Shown: positions 44,478-53,904 of the stretch, piece by piece
Layout of the letters: each line of letters begins with the position of its first letter
Numbering within the stretch: position 1 is the stretch's first letter
Origin: Curtanaerobium respiraculi
GTDB lineage: Bacteria > Actinomycetota > Coriobacteriia > Coriobacteriales > Eggerthellaceae
NCBI RefSeq assembly: GCF_024609215.1
Contig: NZ_JANIPD030000001.1
Coordinates: forward strand, 1-64,000
Direction: 5' to 3'
DNA: 64,000 nucleotides
Notes under the pieces: model-generated
What the model saw: only the letters and a program-made list of their open reading frames with translations
The model's database searches: none
What the model was told of the DNA's origin: nothing
Program-made: the position numbers and the translations under genes

Positions 44478-45791
44478 CTACACCAGCAGGAATGAGAGCA
44501 GGAAGGCGATGCTGGCGACCCACATGAGCGGGGACACCTCCTTGGCGCGCCCCTGCGCGATCATGATGATGCAGAAAAAGATGAAGCCGAAGCCGATGCC
44601 GTTGGTGATGGAATAGGTCAGCGGGATGCCCACGATCGTGAGGAAAGCGGGGATGGCGAGCTCGGGCTTGGTCCATTCGATCTGCCCGATGTTGCTCATC
44701 ATCAAGTAGCCGACCACCACGAGCGCGCCGCACGTCGCCGAGCTGCTGATCATGCCGATGATGGGCGCGAGGAACGCGCAGAGGACGAATGCCACGGCGA
44801 TGACCAGGTTCGAAAGGCCGGTGCGTGCGCCCGCCGCCGCGCCCGAGGTGCTCTCCGCGTAGCACGTGATGCTGCTCGCCCCGATGAAGCCGCCCACCGC
44901 CGCCGCGATGGAGTCGATGGCGAGGATCTTGCGGGCGTCCTCGATGCGGCCGTCCTTGTCGATGAAGTTCGCCTCCTGGCCCACGGCGAACGCGGTGCCC
45001 AGCGTGTCGAAGAAGTCGCTCATGAGCATGCTGAACACGAAGAGCAGCAACGCGGGTTCCAAAACCACTTTGACGAGCGGGAGCATGCCGTCCTCCCCGA
45101 CTTGCAACGGCGCTGCGAAGGCACTGAAGTCGAGGCCGAAGTCCCACGCGGTGGGCAGCGGCGTCACGCCCATGGAGATGCCGATGATGGTGGCGATGAT
45201 GATCGACCACAGCAGGCCGCCCGTCACCTTCGCCACCGTGAACCCTATTGCCAATACGATGGATATGATGGCGACGATGGCCGCGGGGTCCTTGACGGAG
45301 CCCATGGTGATGAGCGAGGATTCGCTCCCGACGATGAGCAGGCCGCCCTTCAAGCCGATGAATGCGATGAACAGGCCGATGCCGATGCCGATTGCCTGCT
45401 GCAGGCTAGCGGGGATGGCATCCATAATGGCCTCGCGCAGGCCGCAAAGCACCAATATGAGGATGATGACGCCTTCGAACACGACGCAGGACATGGCCAC
45501 GCGCCAGTCGACGCTCTCCCCGATGACGATGCTGAACACCACGACCGCGTTGAGCCCCATGCCGCTTGCCAGCGCCAAGGGGCGGTTGGCGACCAGACCC
45601 ATGATGGCGGTCATAAGCGCTGCGCCGAAGCACGTGGCGGTGAGCGCCGCGCTGAAGGGGATGCCTGCCTGCGAGAGGATAGCGGGATTGACGGCAACCA
45701 CGTATGCCATGGTGAGGAACGTCGTCAATCCGGCTATTACCTCGGTGCGAACGCTGCTGCCGCGCGCGCTTATCTTGAAGAATTCGTCCAT
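44478..45791 (-). CDS. AzgA-type purine (NCS2) permease
   Basis: The protein is 437 aa with about 12-14 membrane helices. Hallmarks are EVIAGLTTFLTMAYVVAVNP at the N-terminus, SGMGLNAVVVFSIVIG, FSMLMSDFFDTLGTAFAVG and the GASSITCYAESTSGAAAGARTG motif of AzgA-like hypoxanthine/adenine/guanine permeases. It imports purine bases with protons. CCAGGAGG precedes the ATG at 45791. TATACT on the minus strand at 45828-45833 may be its -10. No purine riboswitch is seen in the short leader. Confidence 0.93.
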   Translation of the reverse strand: MDEFFKISARGSSVRTEVIAGLTTFLTMAYVVAVNPAILSQAGIPFSAALTATCFGAALMTAIMGLVANRPLALASGMGLNAVVVFSIVIGESVDWRVAMSCVVFEGVIILILVLCGLREAIMDAIPASLQQAIGIGIGLFIAFIGLKGGLLIVGSESSLITMGSVKDPAAIVAIISIVLAIGFTVAKVTGGLLWSIIIATIIGISMGVTPLPTAWDFGLDFSAFAAPLQVGEDGMLPLVKVVLEPALLLFVFSMLMSDFFDTLGTAFAVGQEANFIDKDGRIEDARKILAIDSIAAAVGGFIGASSITCYAESTSGAAAGARTGLSNLVIAVAFVLCAFLAPIIGMISSSATCGALVVVGYLMMSNIGQIEWTKPELAIPAFLTIVGIPLTYSITNGIGFGFIFFCIIMIAQGRAKEVSPLMWVASIAFLLSFLLV

Positions 45792-45835
45792 GCGAGCCTC
45801 CTGGGGAAAAGTAACGGATGCGCAACAGTATAGCG

Positions 45836-45866
45836 AAAAGACGGCCGCGCGAAGCAGCCGTCTTTT
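45836..45866. terminator. Rho-independent terminator after the aldolase gene
   Basis: AAAAGACGGC and GCCGTCTTTT pair across an 11-nt loop that can itself pair partly. T runs flank it on the minus strand. It separates the aldolase gene from the purine permease gene. Confidence 0.8.
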
Positions 45867-45970
45867 GAAAACGCGGCGTTCGTAGGGGGAATCGACCCCA
45901 ACGGCCCGAAAGAGCGACGTTCTGCCGCCTCTGCCTGCGCTCCCCCGGGAAACCCGATCGGGGTTCGGAT

Positions 45971-46912
45971 TTAGAGCTCGAAGGCCTTCTCGCCGTTGAA
46001 CACCGCGAGGGCTTCGTCGACGCTGCAGTCCCCCAGCGTGATGGCGCTGATGGCGTTGGTCAGGCGCACCGCCTCGTCCAGGCTGCGCATATGGATGTTG
46101 CGGCCCGTCGCGTTGCCGACCGCACCGCCGATATGGATCTGGTCGTGCAGGTTCGCCAGGAACTCCCTCGCATCCGCCTTGCTACCGCCCGCGCAGACCA
46201 GCCCGGTGCGGCCCGCCGCCTGGCTGGCGATGGCGAGGTTCTGGGCGCTCGTGGCATCGTCGGTGGCCTTCGGGGGGTTGACCTTGACGAAATCGGCCCC
46301 CAGGCACAGCGCCGCCCCCGCCGCGCCGGCGATGGTGTCGGGATCCTTCTCTCGATCGGCCACCGCCTTGCCGCGCGGGTAGATCCACAGCACAACGATC
46401 AGGCCGTTCGCATGGGCCTCCGCAACCAGCTCGCCCGCCTCGGACAGCATGGTGGACTCGTATTCGCTGCCCAGGTACAGGGTGTAGCCCACGCCCACGA
46501 TGTTGACGCCTGCCTCGCGCATCGCCAGCACGGCTTCCAGGTCGCACAGCTGCGGAGAATACGGGTCGTCCTGCGCCGCCTTGATCAGGTTGGTCTTGCT
46601 GTTCATCTTCACCAGATAGTTGATCTGGGGATAATCGGGCGCGTACTGGGCGATGAGGCCGCGCTGGCCGGCGAGGACGCCGATGGTGCCCTGGGCGCCG
46701 ATCTGGAAGAGGTGCTCGGGGTCGTTGTCGCTTGCATCGATTCCGGGGCCGTGGAAGTCCCCGTTCAAATGCTCCATCTTCTGGTCGCAGGCGAACAGCA
46801 TCAACCGGCCGGTCCCCTGCGTGGCCTTCAGGTAATTTTCGATGTAGATCTCGCGCGCCTCCGGCATCACGTCGGCGGGCACTCGAACGGAATCGCGGGT
46901 AAGGGTAGGCAT
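45971..46912 (-). CDS. Class I (DhnA/FbaB-type) fructose-bisphosphate aldolase family
   Basis: The protein is 313 aa. The DeoC/FbaB/LacD fold is indicated by RLMLFACDQKMEHLN, VGYTLYLGSEYE, VLWIYPRG, GADFVKVNPPK (Schiff-base Lys) and LVCAGGSKADAREFL with IHIGGAVGNATGRNI (phosphate site). It cleaves fructose-1,6-bisphosphate or a related ketose phosphate. A perfect TAGGAGGAAAC precedes the ATG at 46912. It is monocistronic with a terminator. The exact sugar phosphate is not certain from sequence. Confidence 0.88.
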   Translation of the reverse strand: MPTLTRDSVRVPADVMPEAREIYIENYLKATQGTGRLMLFACDQKMEHLNGDFHGPGIDASDNDPEHLFQIGAQGTIGVLAGQRGLIAQYAPDYPQINYLVKMNSKTNLIKAAQDDPYSPQLCDLEAVLAMREAGVNIVGVGYTLYLGSEYESTMLSEAGELVAEAHANGLIVVLWIYPRGKAVADREKDPDTIAGAAGAALCLGADFVKVNPPKATDDATSAQNLAIASQAAGRTGLVCAGGSKADAREFLANLHDQIHIGGAVGNATGRNIHMRSLDEAVRLTNAISAITLGDCSVDEALAVFNGEKAFEL

Positions 46913-46985
46913 GTTTCCTCCTAGTTCGTGGAATGCGTGGCCATCGGCTCACGTCTTCGATTGTAGTGTACCGGGCCGAAGCGCC

Positions 46986-47255
46986 TTAGAACCATTCTTT
47001 TTTGCCGATGACGTATGTTTCATCGAAAGCGGGCTGCGGCATGGTGAGGTAGATGATCCCCTCGATGGCACCGATCAACCCCACGACCGCCGTGGCAACG
47101 CCGAAGCTCAACAGGCCTCCCACGATGGAAACGCCGAGCATGGCGAACCCCGTGTTGAAGTACCCGAGGTAAAACTTGTGCATGCCCATCGTCCCCAGCA
47201 ACAGTGCCAGGACCCCTGCGACGATATGGCTGCGCGTGGTACGGTACGGGTTCAC
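46986..47255 (-). CDS. TM2-domain membrane protein
   Basis: The protein is 89 aa. It has two membrane helices and the TM2 motif GTMGMHKFYLGYFNTG, followed by GLIGAIEGIIYL. The GTG at 47255 overlaps the stop of the VTT-domain gene (GTGA), so it is the last gene of that operon. The family is of unknown function. Confidence 0.85.
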   Translation of the reverse strand: MNPYRTTRSHIVAGVLALLLGTMGMHKFYLGYFNTGFAMLGVSIVGGLLSFGVATAVVGLIGAIEGIIYLTMPQPAFDETYVIGKKEWF

Positions 47256-48121
47256 GAGCGGTCGCCTTTATGGATGAGCGAGATGATCTTATCCTTGAAG
47301 ATGATGGCGACGATCGCAATCGCGCCCAACACGCCGAAAATCGCGATGGTCGTGCCGATATGGCCGTCCATCAAGCCCGCTGCGGCGAACGTCGAGGCAA
47401 GCACCCCGGGAATGCGAGCGATGTTGGCGAGGATGAGGTACTTGCGGCGCGGCATGCCCGTGAGCGGCACGATATAACTGAACACGTCCTTGGGCATGCC
47501 GGGGATCAAGAACAGTATGAACACGGTGGTGTCGAGCTTGCCGGACGCCTCGAAGCTGTCGAATCTCTCGAGCCAGTTAGCGGAAACCATATCGTTGACG
47601 AACGGCCTTCCCAGGCGGTGGACGAGCTCGTATATGATCCACATGGAGATATAGCAGCCGAAGATGATGATGACCGCGCCCCACCATGGCCCGTATATGA
47701 CGCCGGCGGCGACTTGGACGACCTCGCCGGGGATGAAGGCGACGATCACCTGCAGCAGCTGGAGGCCCAGCAATATGCCGACGCCCCAGGGACCCGCATT
47801 GCGCACGGTCTCCACCAGGCGGTCGATGCCGCCCGGCTCGAACACTTTCCCGAAATACGGCCAAAGCGCGATGACCACCACCACGCTGAGCACCAAAAAA
47901 GCCAGCAATCCGACGATCTTGAAAATGTCGCCTCGACGAACCGGCTTCGAGCCGACGGCCACCTCGGCATCGGCAAGCTCGTGCGCCCGCTCGCGCACCG
48001 TCTCATCTTCGACTTCGTACACGGTGAGCGCCGGCTTGCTTCCCCCGGGATCCGGGGAAAGGGTTTCCTCGCGTTCGCATGCCGCGTCATTTGCTGAGTT
48101 TTTTAGGTTCGTCATCCGCAA
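47252..48121 (-). CDS. VTT/DedA-like (TVP38/TMEM64) membrane protein
   Basis: The protein is 289 aa. About 65 charged residues precede the membrane region. The VTT core is present: VAFIPGEVVQVAAGVIYGPWWGA, YELVHRLGRPFV and PGMPKDVFSYIVPLTGMPRRKYL. Family members flip or move polyisoprenyl and other phospholipids or maintain membrane homeostasis. It overlaps the PRC-barrel gene by 35 bp if the ATG at 48121 is used, or slightly less from the second Met. Confidence 0.9.
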   Translation of the reverse strand: MRMTNLKNSANDAACEREETLSPDPGGSKPALTVYEVEDETVRERAHELADAEVAVGSKPVRRGDIFKIVGLLAFLVLSVVVVIALWPYFGKVFEPGGIDRLVETVRNAGPWGVGILLGLQLLQVIVAFIPGEVVQVAAGVIYGPWWGAVIIIFGCYISMWIIYELVHRLGRPFVNDMVSANWLERFDSFEASGKLDTTVFILFLIPGMPKDVFSYIVPLTGMPRRKYLILANIARIPGVLASTFAAAGLMDGHIGTTIAIFGVLGAIAIVAIIFKDKIISLIHKGDRS

Positions 48122-48920
48122 CCGCTCTATCGTATTCGTCCTTGAAGGCCTTGAACATGCCCTTGCTGCGGCCTATCTGGCGCCCCAACATGAACGACCC
48201 TTTGTTCACGGCCTCTTCGGTGGCCTTGGCGGCCTCGTGCATCTTCGGCTTCGCCTGCGCCTTAGCCTGCTCGTAGTGGGCATGGGCGCGGGCAGCTCCT
48301 TCGCCCGCCTTCTGCGCAAGCCCGCCCTCGGCGGCGAGGTCGAGTACGTCGTCCGACACGAGGATCGCCCCCCTGAGGGCCTCGCCCTCCCCCTCGCCGG
48401 ATTCGACGGCGACGTTGAGCTCCACGCCCCCGATGCCCGTCCGGAACCCTTTCACAAAGGAGGCTGGGACATCCATAGTGCCCAGAAGCGCCTTGTTCAT
48501 CGCCCCCTTCTCCACCGTGAAGGAGACGATCTTTCCGCTTTCTCGAAGGAAGGTGACATCGCCCACGTAGCCGCATTCCTCGCCGCCCATGGTGAGGATG
48601 GGCATGCCCTCCCACAGGGTGCAGCGATCCCAATCGAGTCCCAGGCGCTTGCACGCGGCCGCACCGGTGCCGTCCTTCCCGTCATCGGGGAGGCGGATGC
48701 GCCCATCCTCCCAATCGAAGCCGTCCAACGCGACGAACAGATCCTTCCGTCGAAACATCAGCGCCACATCGGGGCGCTTCACGATGAATCCGACGACGCG
48801 CTTCTCCGTGGGATGGAAGACGAATCGCCGCACTTTGCCGATCCGCTTCGTGCCGTCCTTGCCCCCTACGACGCGTGTGCCGATGAGGTCCTTGGTACTG
48901 TATGTCTTCGCTTCTGACAT
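48087..48920 (-). CDS. PRC-barrel domain protein
   Basis: The protein is 277 aa. It has two PRC-barrel-like units (about residues 8-80, TRVVGGKDGTKRIGKVRRFVFH, and about 105-170, CGYVGDVTFLRESGKIVSF) and an Ala/Lys/Glu-rich helical end. PRC barrels serve as small adaptor or sensor folds in RNA and photosynthetic proteins; the role here is unknown. The next gene is translationally coupled, so it may work with the VTT protein. Confidence 0.85.
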   Translation of the reverse strand: MSEAKTYSTKDLIGTRVVGGKDGTKRIGKVRRFVFHPTEKRVVGFIVKRPDVALMFRRKDLFVALDGFDWEDGRIRLPDDGKDGTGAAACKRLGLDWDRCTLWEGMPILTMGGEECGYVGDVTFLRESGKIVSFTVEKGAMNKALLGTMDVPASFVKGFRTGIGGVELNVAVESGEGEGEALRGAILVSDDVLDLAAEGGLAQKAGEGAARAHAHYEQAKAQAKPKMHEAAKATEEAVNKGSFMLGRQIGRSKGMFKAFKDEYDRAVADDEPKKLSK

Positions 48921-48933
48921 GGGATCTCCGCAT

Positions 48934-48982
48934 AAAAACGGCGCCCGACCTCGCCGGGAAGGCCCCGGGAGGTGCGGGCGCC
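48934..48982. terminator. Strong rho-independent terminator after the YtxH gene
   Basis: GGCGCCCG pairs with CGGGCGCC, and inner CTC/GAGG extends the stem. On the minus strand TTTTT follows the 3' arm. It separates the YtxH gene from the PRC-barrel operon. Confidence 0.85.
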
Positions 48983-48997
48983 GCGTATGGATACGGT

Positions 48998-49498
48998 CTA
49001 TTCCGCCTCGTCCTCTTCGGCGGGCGCGGCATGCGCGCCGGAGACTTCCGCCTCCGCCTCGGCGGGCTCCGCTACCGCGGGCTCGCCTGCCGTGGCAGCA
49101 ACCTGGGCGGCGATACGCTGGCGGGCGGCCTCGATCTTCTCACGCAGCTCCTCGTTGGATTCCGCGTACTGCGGGGCGGCGTTATCGCGGATCCGGGCGA
49201 CGCGATCCTGCGCGGCGGCATAGGCCTCCTGAGCGGCATCGCGCGCCTGGCCGACAACTTCGTTAGCGCGGGCGCCCGCCTGGTCGGCGTATGTCTGCGC
49301 GTTGGATGCGAAGTCGTTGTAAACCTGGGCACCGCGCTGCTGCGCCTGGCCGGCATACGTCTGAGCCTGGCCCATCGCCTCATTCGCCTTTTCCGCCACC
49401 AGCGCGCGGGTTTCGGCGCCCGTGCGCGGTGCGTACAGAAGAGCCGCTGCTGCACCGATAACGCCGCCTGCTAGGAAGAATCCCAATTTGTTTGCCAT
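48998..49498 (-). CDS. YtxH-domain small membrane protein with coiled-coil region
   Basis: The protein is 166 aa from the ATG at 49498 (GAAGGGGGC upstream). The N-terminus NKLGFFLAGGVIGAAAALLYAPRTGAETR is the YtxH glycine-rich membrane segment. A long Ala/Gln/Arg helical region follows (about residues 30-130, with repeated AQTYADQAG-like units), and then an acidic Ala/Glu tail. YtxH proteins are small membrane-associated stress proteins with no defined biochemistry. Confidence 0.85.
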   Translation of the reverse strand: MANKLGFFLAGGVIGAAAALLYAPRTGAETRALVAEKANEAMGQAQTYAGQAQQRGAQVYNDFASNAQTYADQAGARANEVVGQARDAAQEAYAAAQDRVARIRDNAAPQYAESNEELREKIEAARQRIAAQVAATAGEPAVAEPAEAEAEVSGAHAAPAEEDEAE

Positions 49499-49725
49499 GG
49501 TTGCCCCCTTCACCGCCGCAGCGCGGCAGTACCGTTTGCCTGGGTGAACGGCCTTTCCGTTCGTTGACCACAGATTATACGCGCCCGGCCCGCGCACGCG
49601 CGCGCCGTTGGGAAATCGTTATTCGCATTCGGACGCGACCGAGGACAGCGTGTTCCCATTCCCCGTGCTTCGGCGGCGATGCACGCAATGCGCCAGTGGA
49701 CAGGAGGAAGAGGAGAGGGCGTGAG

Positions 49726-49748
49726 GGCGAAGCGCACCGTGCTTCGCC
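49726..49748. terminator. Perfect 8-bp hairpin in the 340-bp gap 49499-49838
   Basis: GGCGAAGC and GCTTCGCC pair with a 7-nt loop, 90 bp beyond the stop of the small gene at 49839. There is no T tract. The rest of the gap shows no gene. Confidence 0.35.
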
Positions 49749-49838
49749 GTTCCACGCGGACGGCGGCCCCACCTCCATGTGCCCGAGCCCCTTGCCCTCC
49801 CGCGGCAAAGGACTGCAACGATTCCGCGGCGTCCTGCG

Positions 49839-50240
49839 CTACCCCGCCAATCCGTTCACCAGGGCAAGTGCATCGCGCAGCGCCCTCAACGCGGCCAGGT
49901 CGGACTCGAAGCTCACTTCCACACGGGCGTGGCCGTGCGCCTCGTCCGTCCATCGCGTCGTTCCGGTGAACACCGCGTCGGGGCGCGCGCTGCGCTCGGT
50001 TTGGAGATCGATGACGATATGTTCGAGAAGATGGGGGATCGACGTGCGGGCCATGACGCTGCCGAACGTGGGCCCCCGGTCGTTGACGCAGGCGTGATGG
50101 GGCAGCTGCGGCCGGATGGCGCATGCGCGGGCGGCGATCTCCGGCGTGGTGTAGCGCTGGGCGCCGCGGGCAACGCTCACCTCCACCAGCAAGCGGTCGC
50201 GCTTGACGACCACGCGTTCGAGCTCAACCAGCCCCATCAT
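49839..50240 (-). CDS. Hypothetical protein resembling the N-terminal part of cyanophycin synthetase
   Basis: The protein is 133 aa. The segment FGSVMARTSIPHLLEHIVIDLQTERSA resembles the helix in cyanophycin synthetase N-terminal domains that reads as xxLxHVxEHIALELQ, but the ATP-grasp and Mur-ligase domains are absent. It may be a stand-alone domain or a different family. The start ATG overlaps the stop of the upstream membrane protein gene (CAATGATG). No membrane segment. Function unknown. Confidence 0.6.
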   Translation of the reverse strand: MMGLVELERVVVKRDRLLVEVSVARGAQRYTTPEIAARACAIRPQLPHHACVNDRGPTFGSVMARTSIPHLLEHIVIDLQTERSARPDAVFTGTTRWTDEAHGHARVEVSFESDLAALRALRDALALVNGLAG

Positions 50241-51200
50241 TGCACGCGCGTCAGCACGGACACGCCCGATGGCACGTCCCCCGACAGAGCAGGGTCTTCC
50301 CTGGCCCCCAGCACGACGAGCAGGTCGGTTGGGCCGTTCTCATCGATGACCAGCGTGTTGCGATCTCCGCTGAAATGATAGCCGGCATGCCCCTTCGACT
50401 GGGAGAAATAGTAATCGATGCTCTTGCCCTGGGTATCCAGCGTATACGCGTACGCCACGCTCTCCGTCAGGTGCATGCTCTCCCCATCGATGACGATGGT
50501 AGCCCCCTCCGAGCTTCTCCACGTTCCCTGGAAATCCGCCGCATCATCGTAGCGCCACCAAATCAGCCAAGCGCACACCAGGCCGGCGATGAGGGCGGCT
50601 GCGAGCACCGCCGCGACGGCGATCGCGACGATCCTCTTCCCCGACCATCTTCTCCGCGGCTTCTCTGCAACGGTCTTCGCATGCGTGCGCTCCCTATGGG
50701 GCATGCGCGGGGTAGCATCCCGGGAAGGCGCGTCGCCGTGCGGGATGTAGGCGTCGGCTCGCGCGGGAGCATTCGAGGCAAAGGCCTCCGGAGCATCCTT
50801 TTGGGGAGTCCGGCCAGGTGGCGCTACCTGGCCATCCGCAGCCCGTCCGGCATCATCCGCCCTCGAGGCGGGCTCGGGGGAGCTGGCTGCCTTCGCCTCC
50901 GCCTTCGCGGTTGCCTTCGCCTTGCCCTTGGCGGCCCGCTGCTTGTCCTTCGCGCTCAAGCTGGGCCGCTTGCCCTTCGCGGCGGCAGGCTGCCGTCCCT
51001 GCGCCGCGGGAGGCTCGCCCGGATGCGGCCCGCCCTCCCCGGCACGCGAATCTGGCGCGGATTGCCCGCTGCTCGCCAACGGCGCCTCCGGTGCGGTTCG
51101 CCCGCCCTGAACCGCCGTCGATCCGGATGCATCCCGATCACCCTTCACCGTGGGTGCGGCAGGTGCCGGCTGTTTGGCGGAACCTGCTTCCGGCAAGCTA
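50237..51200 (-). CDS. Hypothetical single-pass membrane protein with disordered N-terminus
   Basis: About 320 aa, 3' end certain, start not. The frame remains open into serS, and usable starts are TTG codons near the serS stop, without a good ribosome site. About 200 residues are rich in Ala, Pro, Lys, Arg and Gly and look disordered (AKGKAKATAKAEAKAASS). A single membrane helix follows (IVAIAVAAVLAAALIAGLVC), then about 90 extracytoplasmic residues with FQGTWRSSEGATIVIDGESMHL, a lipocalin-like or DUF-type beta unit. The stop overlaps the next gene. Confidence 0.55.
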
Positions 51201-52484
51201 TTTTTCGGGCTCAATGCGCTCGACACCGCCCATGTAGCCCACCAGCGCCTCCGGCACGGTGATGCTGCCATCCTCGTTCTGGTAGTTCTCCATGATGGCC
51301 GCCATCGTGCGGCCGACCGCCAAGCCGCTGCCGTTCAGCGTGTACACGTAGCGGCTTCCCTTGAAATGCTCGGGATCGCGGTATTTGATGTTGGCCCGGC
51401 GCGCTTGGAAATCGCCGCAGCAGCTGCAGGAGCTGATCTCCTTGTAGGCGTTGTAGCTGGGCAGCCACACTTCCAAATCGTACGTCTTGGCGGCGGAGAA
51501 GCCCAGATCGCCCGTGCATAGCGTGATAACGCGATACGGGAGCCCCAGCTGTTCCATGATGTAGCCCGCCTCGGCGGTCATGCTCTCCAGCTCGTCGTAG
51601 GCCTCCTCGGGCTTTGCGAACTTCACCATCTCCACCTTATCGAACTGATGCAAGCGGATGAGTCCGCGCGTGTCGCGGCCCGCGCTGCCCGCCTCCTCGC
51701 GGAAGCAATTCGTGAAGGCGCAGTAGCGCAGCGGCAGGTCCTTGCCGTCCAGCACCTCGCCCGCGTGGATATTGGTCAGGGGCACCTCGGCCGTGGGAAT
51801 GAGGTACAGGCTCTCGTCCTTCGTCTTGAACAGGTCCTCTTCGAATTTGGGGAGCTGGCCCGTGCCTGTCATCGTCTCGCGGTTCACCAGGCTGGGGCAC
51901 CACCATTCCTTGAATCCTCGGCTCGTGTGAGTATCCGCCATGAAGTTGATGAGCGCACGCTCCAAACGGGCGCCCATGCCGCCCAGCAGCACGAAGCGGC
52001 TGCCGGAAAGCTTCACGGCACGATCGAAGTCGAGCATGCCAAGCGCGGGACCCAGGTCCCAATGGGCCTTGGATTCGAAGTCGAACTCGCGCGGGGTCCC
52101 CCACCGGCGCACCTCGGGGTTGTCGTTCTCGTCCTTGCCCACCGGCGTGCTCATATGCGGGATGTTGGGAACGCCCATGAGCAGGTGGTGCAGGTCCTCT
52201 TCGGTTTGCTTGCGCGTCTCGCCCAGGTCTTCCAGCTGCTGCTTGATCTGCGCCACGCGCTCTCGCTTCTGCGCGGCTTCGTCCTTCAGGCCCTGTTTCA
52301 TCAACCCGCCGATTTCGCCGGACAGCTGATTCCGCTCCGCTTGAAGCGCCTCTTCCTGCGAGATGGCAGCGCGACGCGCTTCGTCCAGCCGAGAGAATGC
52401 CTGAGAATCCCAGGAGAAGCTGCGATTCTCCATCGCGGTCTCGACCAGGTCCAGGTTCTCTCTCACGAAACGTGCATCAAGCAT
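51198..52484 (-). CDS. serS: Serine--tRNA ligase
   Basis: At 428 aa it is full length. An N-terminal coiled coil (about residues 30-100, rich in Glu, Gln and Arg) that grips the tRNA-Ser variable arm is followed by a class II catalytic core with [23 protein letters not shown]-like [33 protein letters not shown] (motif 2) and [15 protein letters not shown] (motif 3). CAGGAGG precedes the ATG at 52484. The downstream membrane protein gene is probably in the same operon. Confidence 0.97.
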   Translation of the reverse strand: MLDARFVRENLDLVETAMENRSFSWDSQAFSRLDEARRAAISQEEALQAERNQLSGEIGGLMKQGLKDEAAQKRERVAQIKQQLEDLGETRKQTEEDLHHLLMGVPNIPHMSTPVGKDENDNPEVRRWGTPREFDFESKAHWDLGPALGMLDFDRAVKLSGSRFVLLGGMGARLERALINFMADTHTSRGFKEWWCPSLVNRETMTGTGQLPKFEEDLFKTKDESLYLIPTAEVPLTNIHAGEVLDGKDLPLRYCAFTNCFREEAGSAGRDTRGLIRLHQFDKVEMVKFAKPEEAYDELESMTAEAGYIMEQLGLPYRVITLCTGDLGFSAAKTYDLEVWLPSYNAYKEISSCSCCGDFQARRANIKYRDPEHFKGSRYVYTLNGSGLAVGRTMAAIMENYQNEDGSITVPEALVGYMGGVERIEPEK

Positions 52485-52582
52485 GGGTTCCTCCTGCTTC
52501 GGATAACTTCGCGCGCCTTTCGCGCGTTGCGATAGTATACTCTTTCGCGACCATCGCTATCGAAAACCACGGAGAGGCGCAC

Positions 52583-52789
52583 ATGGACTGGACAGAACTG
52601 TACGGTTTCCTATTCGAATCATACGCGGGCGTCGGCATCCTGTTCGCGTTCACCGTTGTGATCTGCCTCATCGCTTGCGTGATCATGGAGCGCCGGACGA
52701 GGCGCATTTACAAGAACCATGAAAAGACGGAAGATGACTGGAGCTTCTTCGACGACGATGACGATGAAGAGGAAGGGTCGTCCAAGTAG
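52583..52789 (+). CDS. 68-aa single-pass membrane protein with acidic tail
   Basis: The protein is 68 aa from the ATG at 52583. Residues about 15-36 form one membrane helix (VGILFAFTVVICLIACVIME), followed by a basic stretch and a strongly acidic end (FFDDDDDEEEG). TATACT at 52537-52542 may be a -10 box. It is divergent from serS and precedes the pyridoxal kinase-like gene by 51 bp. Unknown family; coding is supported by the sensible topology. Confidence 0.6.
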   Translation: MDWTELYGFLFESYAGVGILFAFTVVICLIACVIMERRTRRIYKNHEKTEDDWSFFDDDDDEEEGSSK

Positions 52790-52840
52790 CAGCGCAATCG
52801 AGCGCCGCATGCATCCGATTGGAAAGGAAAGAGAGCAACT

Positions 52841-53701
52841 ATGACGGTTACGAAACTGTACGAGAGGCAAGGCGCCTATATTCCCCGCGTCGCCGCGATC
52901 CATGATCTGTGCGGCTACGGCAAATGCTCGCTGGGCGTTGCTATCCCCGTGCTCTCCGCCGCCGGATGCGATGTGTGCCCGGTGCCCACCGGCCTTTTCA
53001 GCAGCCATACCGCCTTCCCCGGCTGGTACATGCACGACACCACTCCCATCCTGCACGATTACCTGGAGGCGTGGAAGGGCATCGGGGTCGATATCGACGC
53101 CGTCTATTCCGGCTTCTTGGGCGCGCCGGAGCAGGTTGCCATCATCCGCGGCGTATACGAGACGTACCCGAACGCGCTGCGCGTTGTGGATCCCGTGATG
53201 GCGGATCACGGCAAGGTGTATCCCACGTACACGCCGGAGCTGTGCCAGGCTATGAGCGAGTTGGCGGCCGACGCCGACATCCTGACCCCCAATCTGACGG
53301 AGGCCAGCATCATACTGGGCACCGAATGGCCGGGCGCCGACATCGACGAGGCGAAGGTGCATGAGATGATCGATGGCCTGCGCGCGAAGGGTGCCAAGAA
53401 CGTAGTGCTCAAGGGCATCGACCATGGCGACGGCCAGATCCACAACTACATCGAAGGCGAATCCGTGCCCTTCACCATGACCACCAACGAGCTGCTGCCC
53501 TACATGCTGCACGGCACGGGCGACCTGTTCGCCAGCTCGCTGCTCGCCGCCGTGATGGCCGGGCGCGATCTGGCGGAGGCGACGCGCTTTGCAAGCGATT
53601 TCGTGGTCGATGCGATGAAGGTGACCAGCCACCAACCCGATTTCGAGAACCGCGGCGTATCCTTCGAGCCGCTGCTGGGCGAGATCGCCGGTCTGCTGTA
53701 G
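52841..53701 (+). CDS. Pyridoxal/pyridoxamine kinase-like PfkB protein
   Basis: The protein is 286 aa. It follows the PdxK/PdxY layout: AAIHDLCGYGKCSLGVAIPVLSA with PTGLFSSHTAF at the vitamer site, VVDPVMADHGK, ILTPNLTEA and the anion-hole motif HGTGDLFASSLLAAV, where GTGD holds the catalytic Asp. It would phosphorylate vitamin B6 vitamers with ATP. GGAAAGGAAAGAG precedes the ATG. Some members of this group take hydroxymethylpyrimidine, so substrate remains provisional. Confidence 0.88.
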   Translation: MTVTKLYERQGAYIPRVAAIHDLCGYGKCSLGVAIPVLSAAGCDVCPVPTGLFSSHTAFPGWYMHDTTPILHDYLEAWKGIGVDIDAVYSGFLGAPEQVAIIRGVYETYPNALRVVDPVMADHGKVYPTYTPELCQAMSELAADADILTPNLTEASIILGTEWPGADIDEAKVHEMIDGLRAKGAKNVVLKGIDHGDGQIHNYIEGESVPFTMTTNELLPYMLHGTGDLFASSLLAAVMAGRDLAEATRFASDFVVDAMKVTSHQPDFENRGVSFEPLLGEIAGLL

Positions 53702-53765
53702 GCGAAACGCAGCCCCAACCTAGCATGCTCAGGGATCACGCGACCCCTGGGGAAGCGTTGATTAA

Positions 53766-53890
53766 TTCCGCCTTGGCCGGGGACGGCGGGCTGAGCGCCG
53801 GGGCGGCGGAAGGCGAGCGGGCGCGCTGACGTGCGCGAACGGGGATCGAGCCGCTCCGGCGCCAGCGTGCCGTCCCCGGGCTGGCGGAAT
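53766..53890. repeat. Long GC-rich inverted repeat between convergent genes
   Basis: The arms starting TTCCGCC (53766) and ending GGCGGAA (53890) pair over 8 bp and then, after a small internal loop, over 11 bp. A second stem (GCGCCGGGGCGGC, 53795-53807, with GCCGCTCCGGCGC, 53850-53862) and a terminal CGCGC/GCGCG hairpin nest inside. The whole 125-nt segment can fold as one rod. It lies between the stops of convergent genes. Confidence 0.6.
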
Positions 53891-53904
53891 ATATCAGCGG
53901 TTCC

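Noticed and set aside
52485-52582. T-box leader before serS
   Set aside because: The spacer is under 100 bp and contains no T-box core or specifier-loop-like structure.
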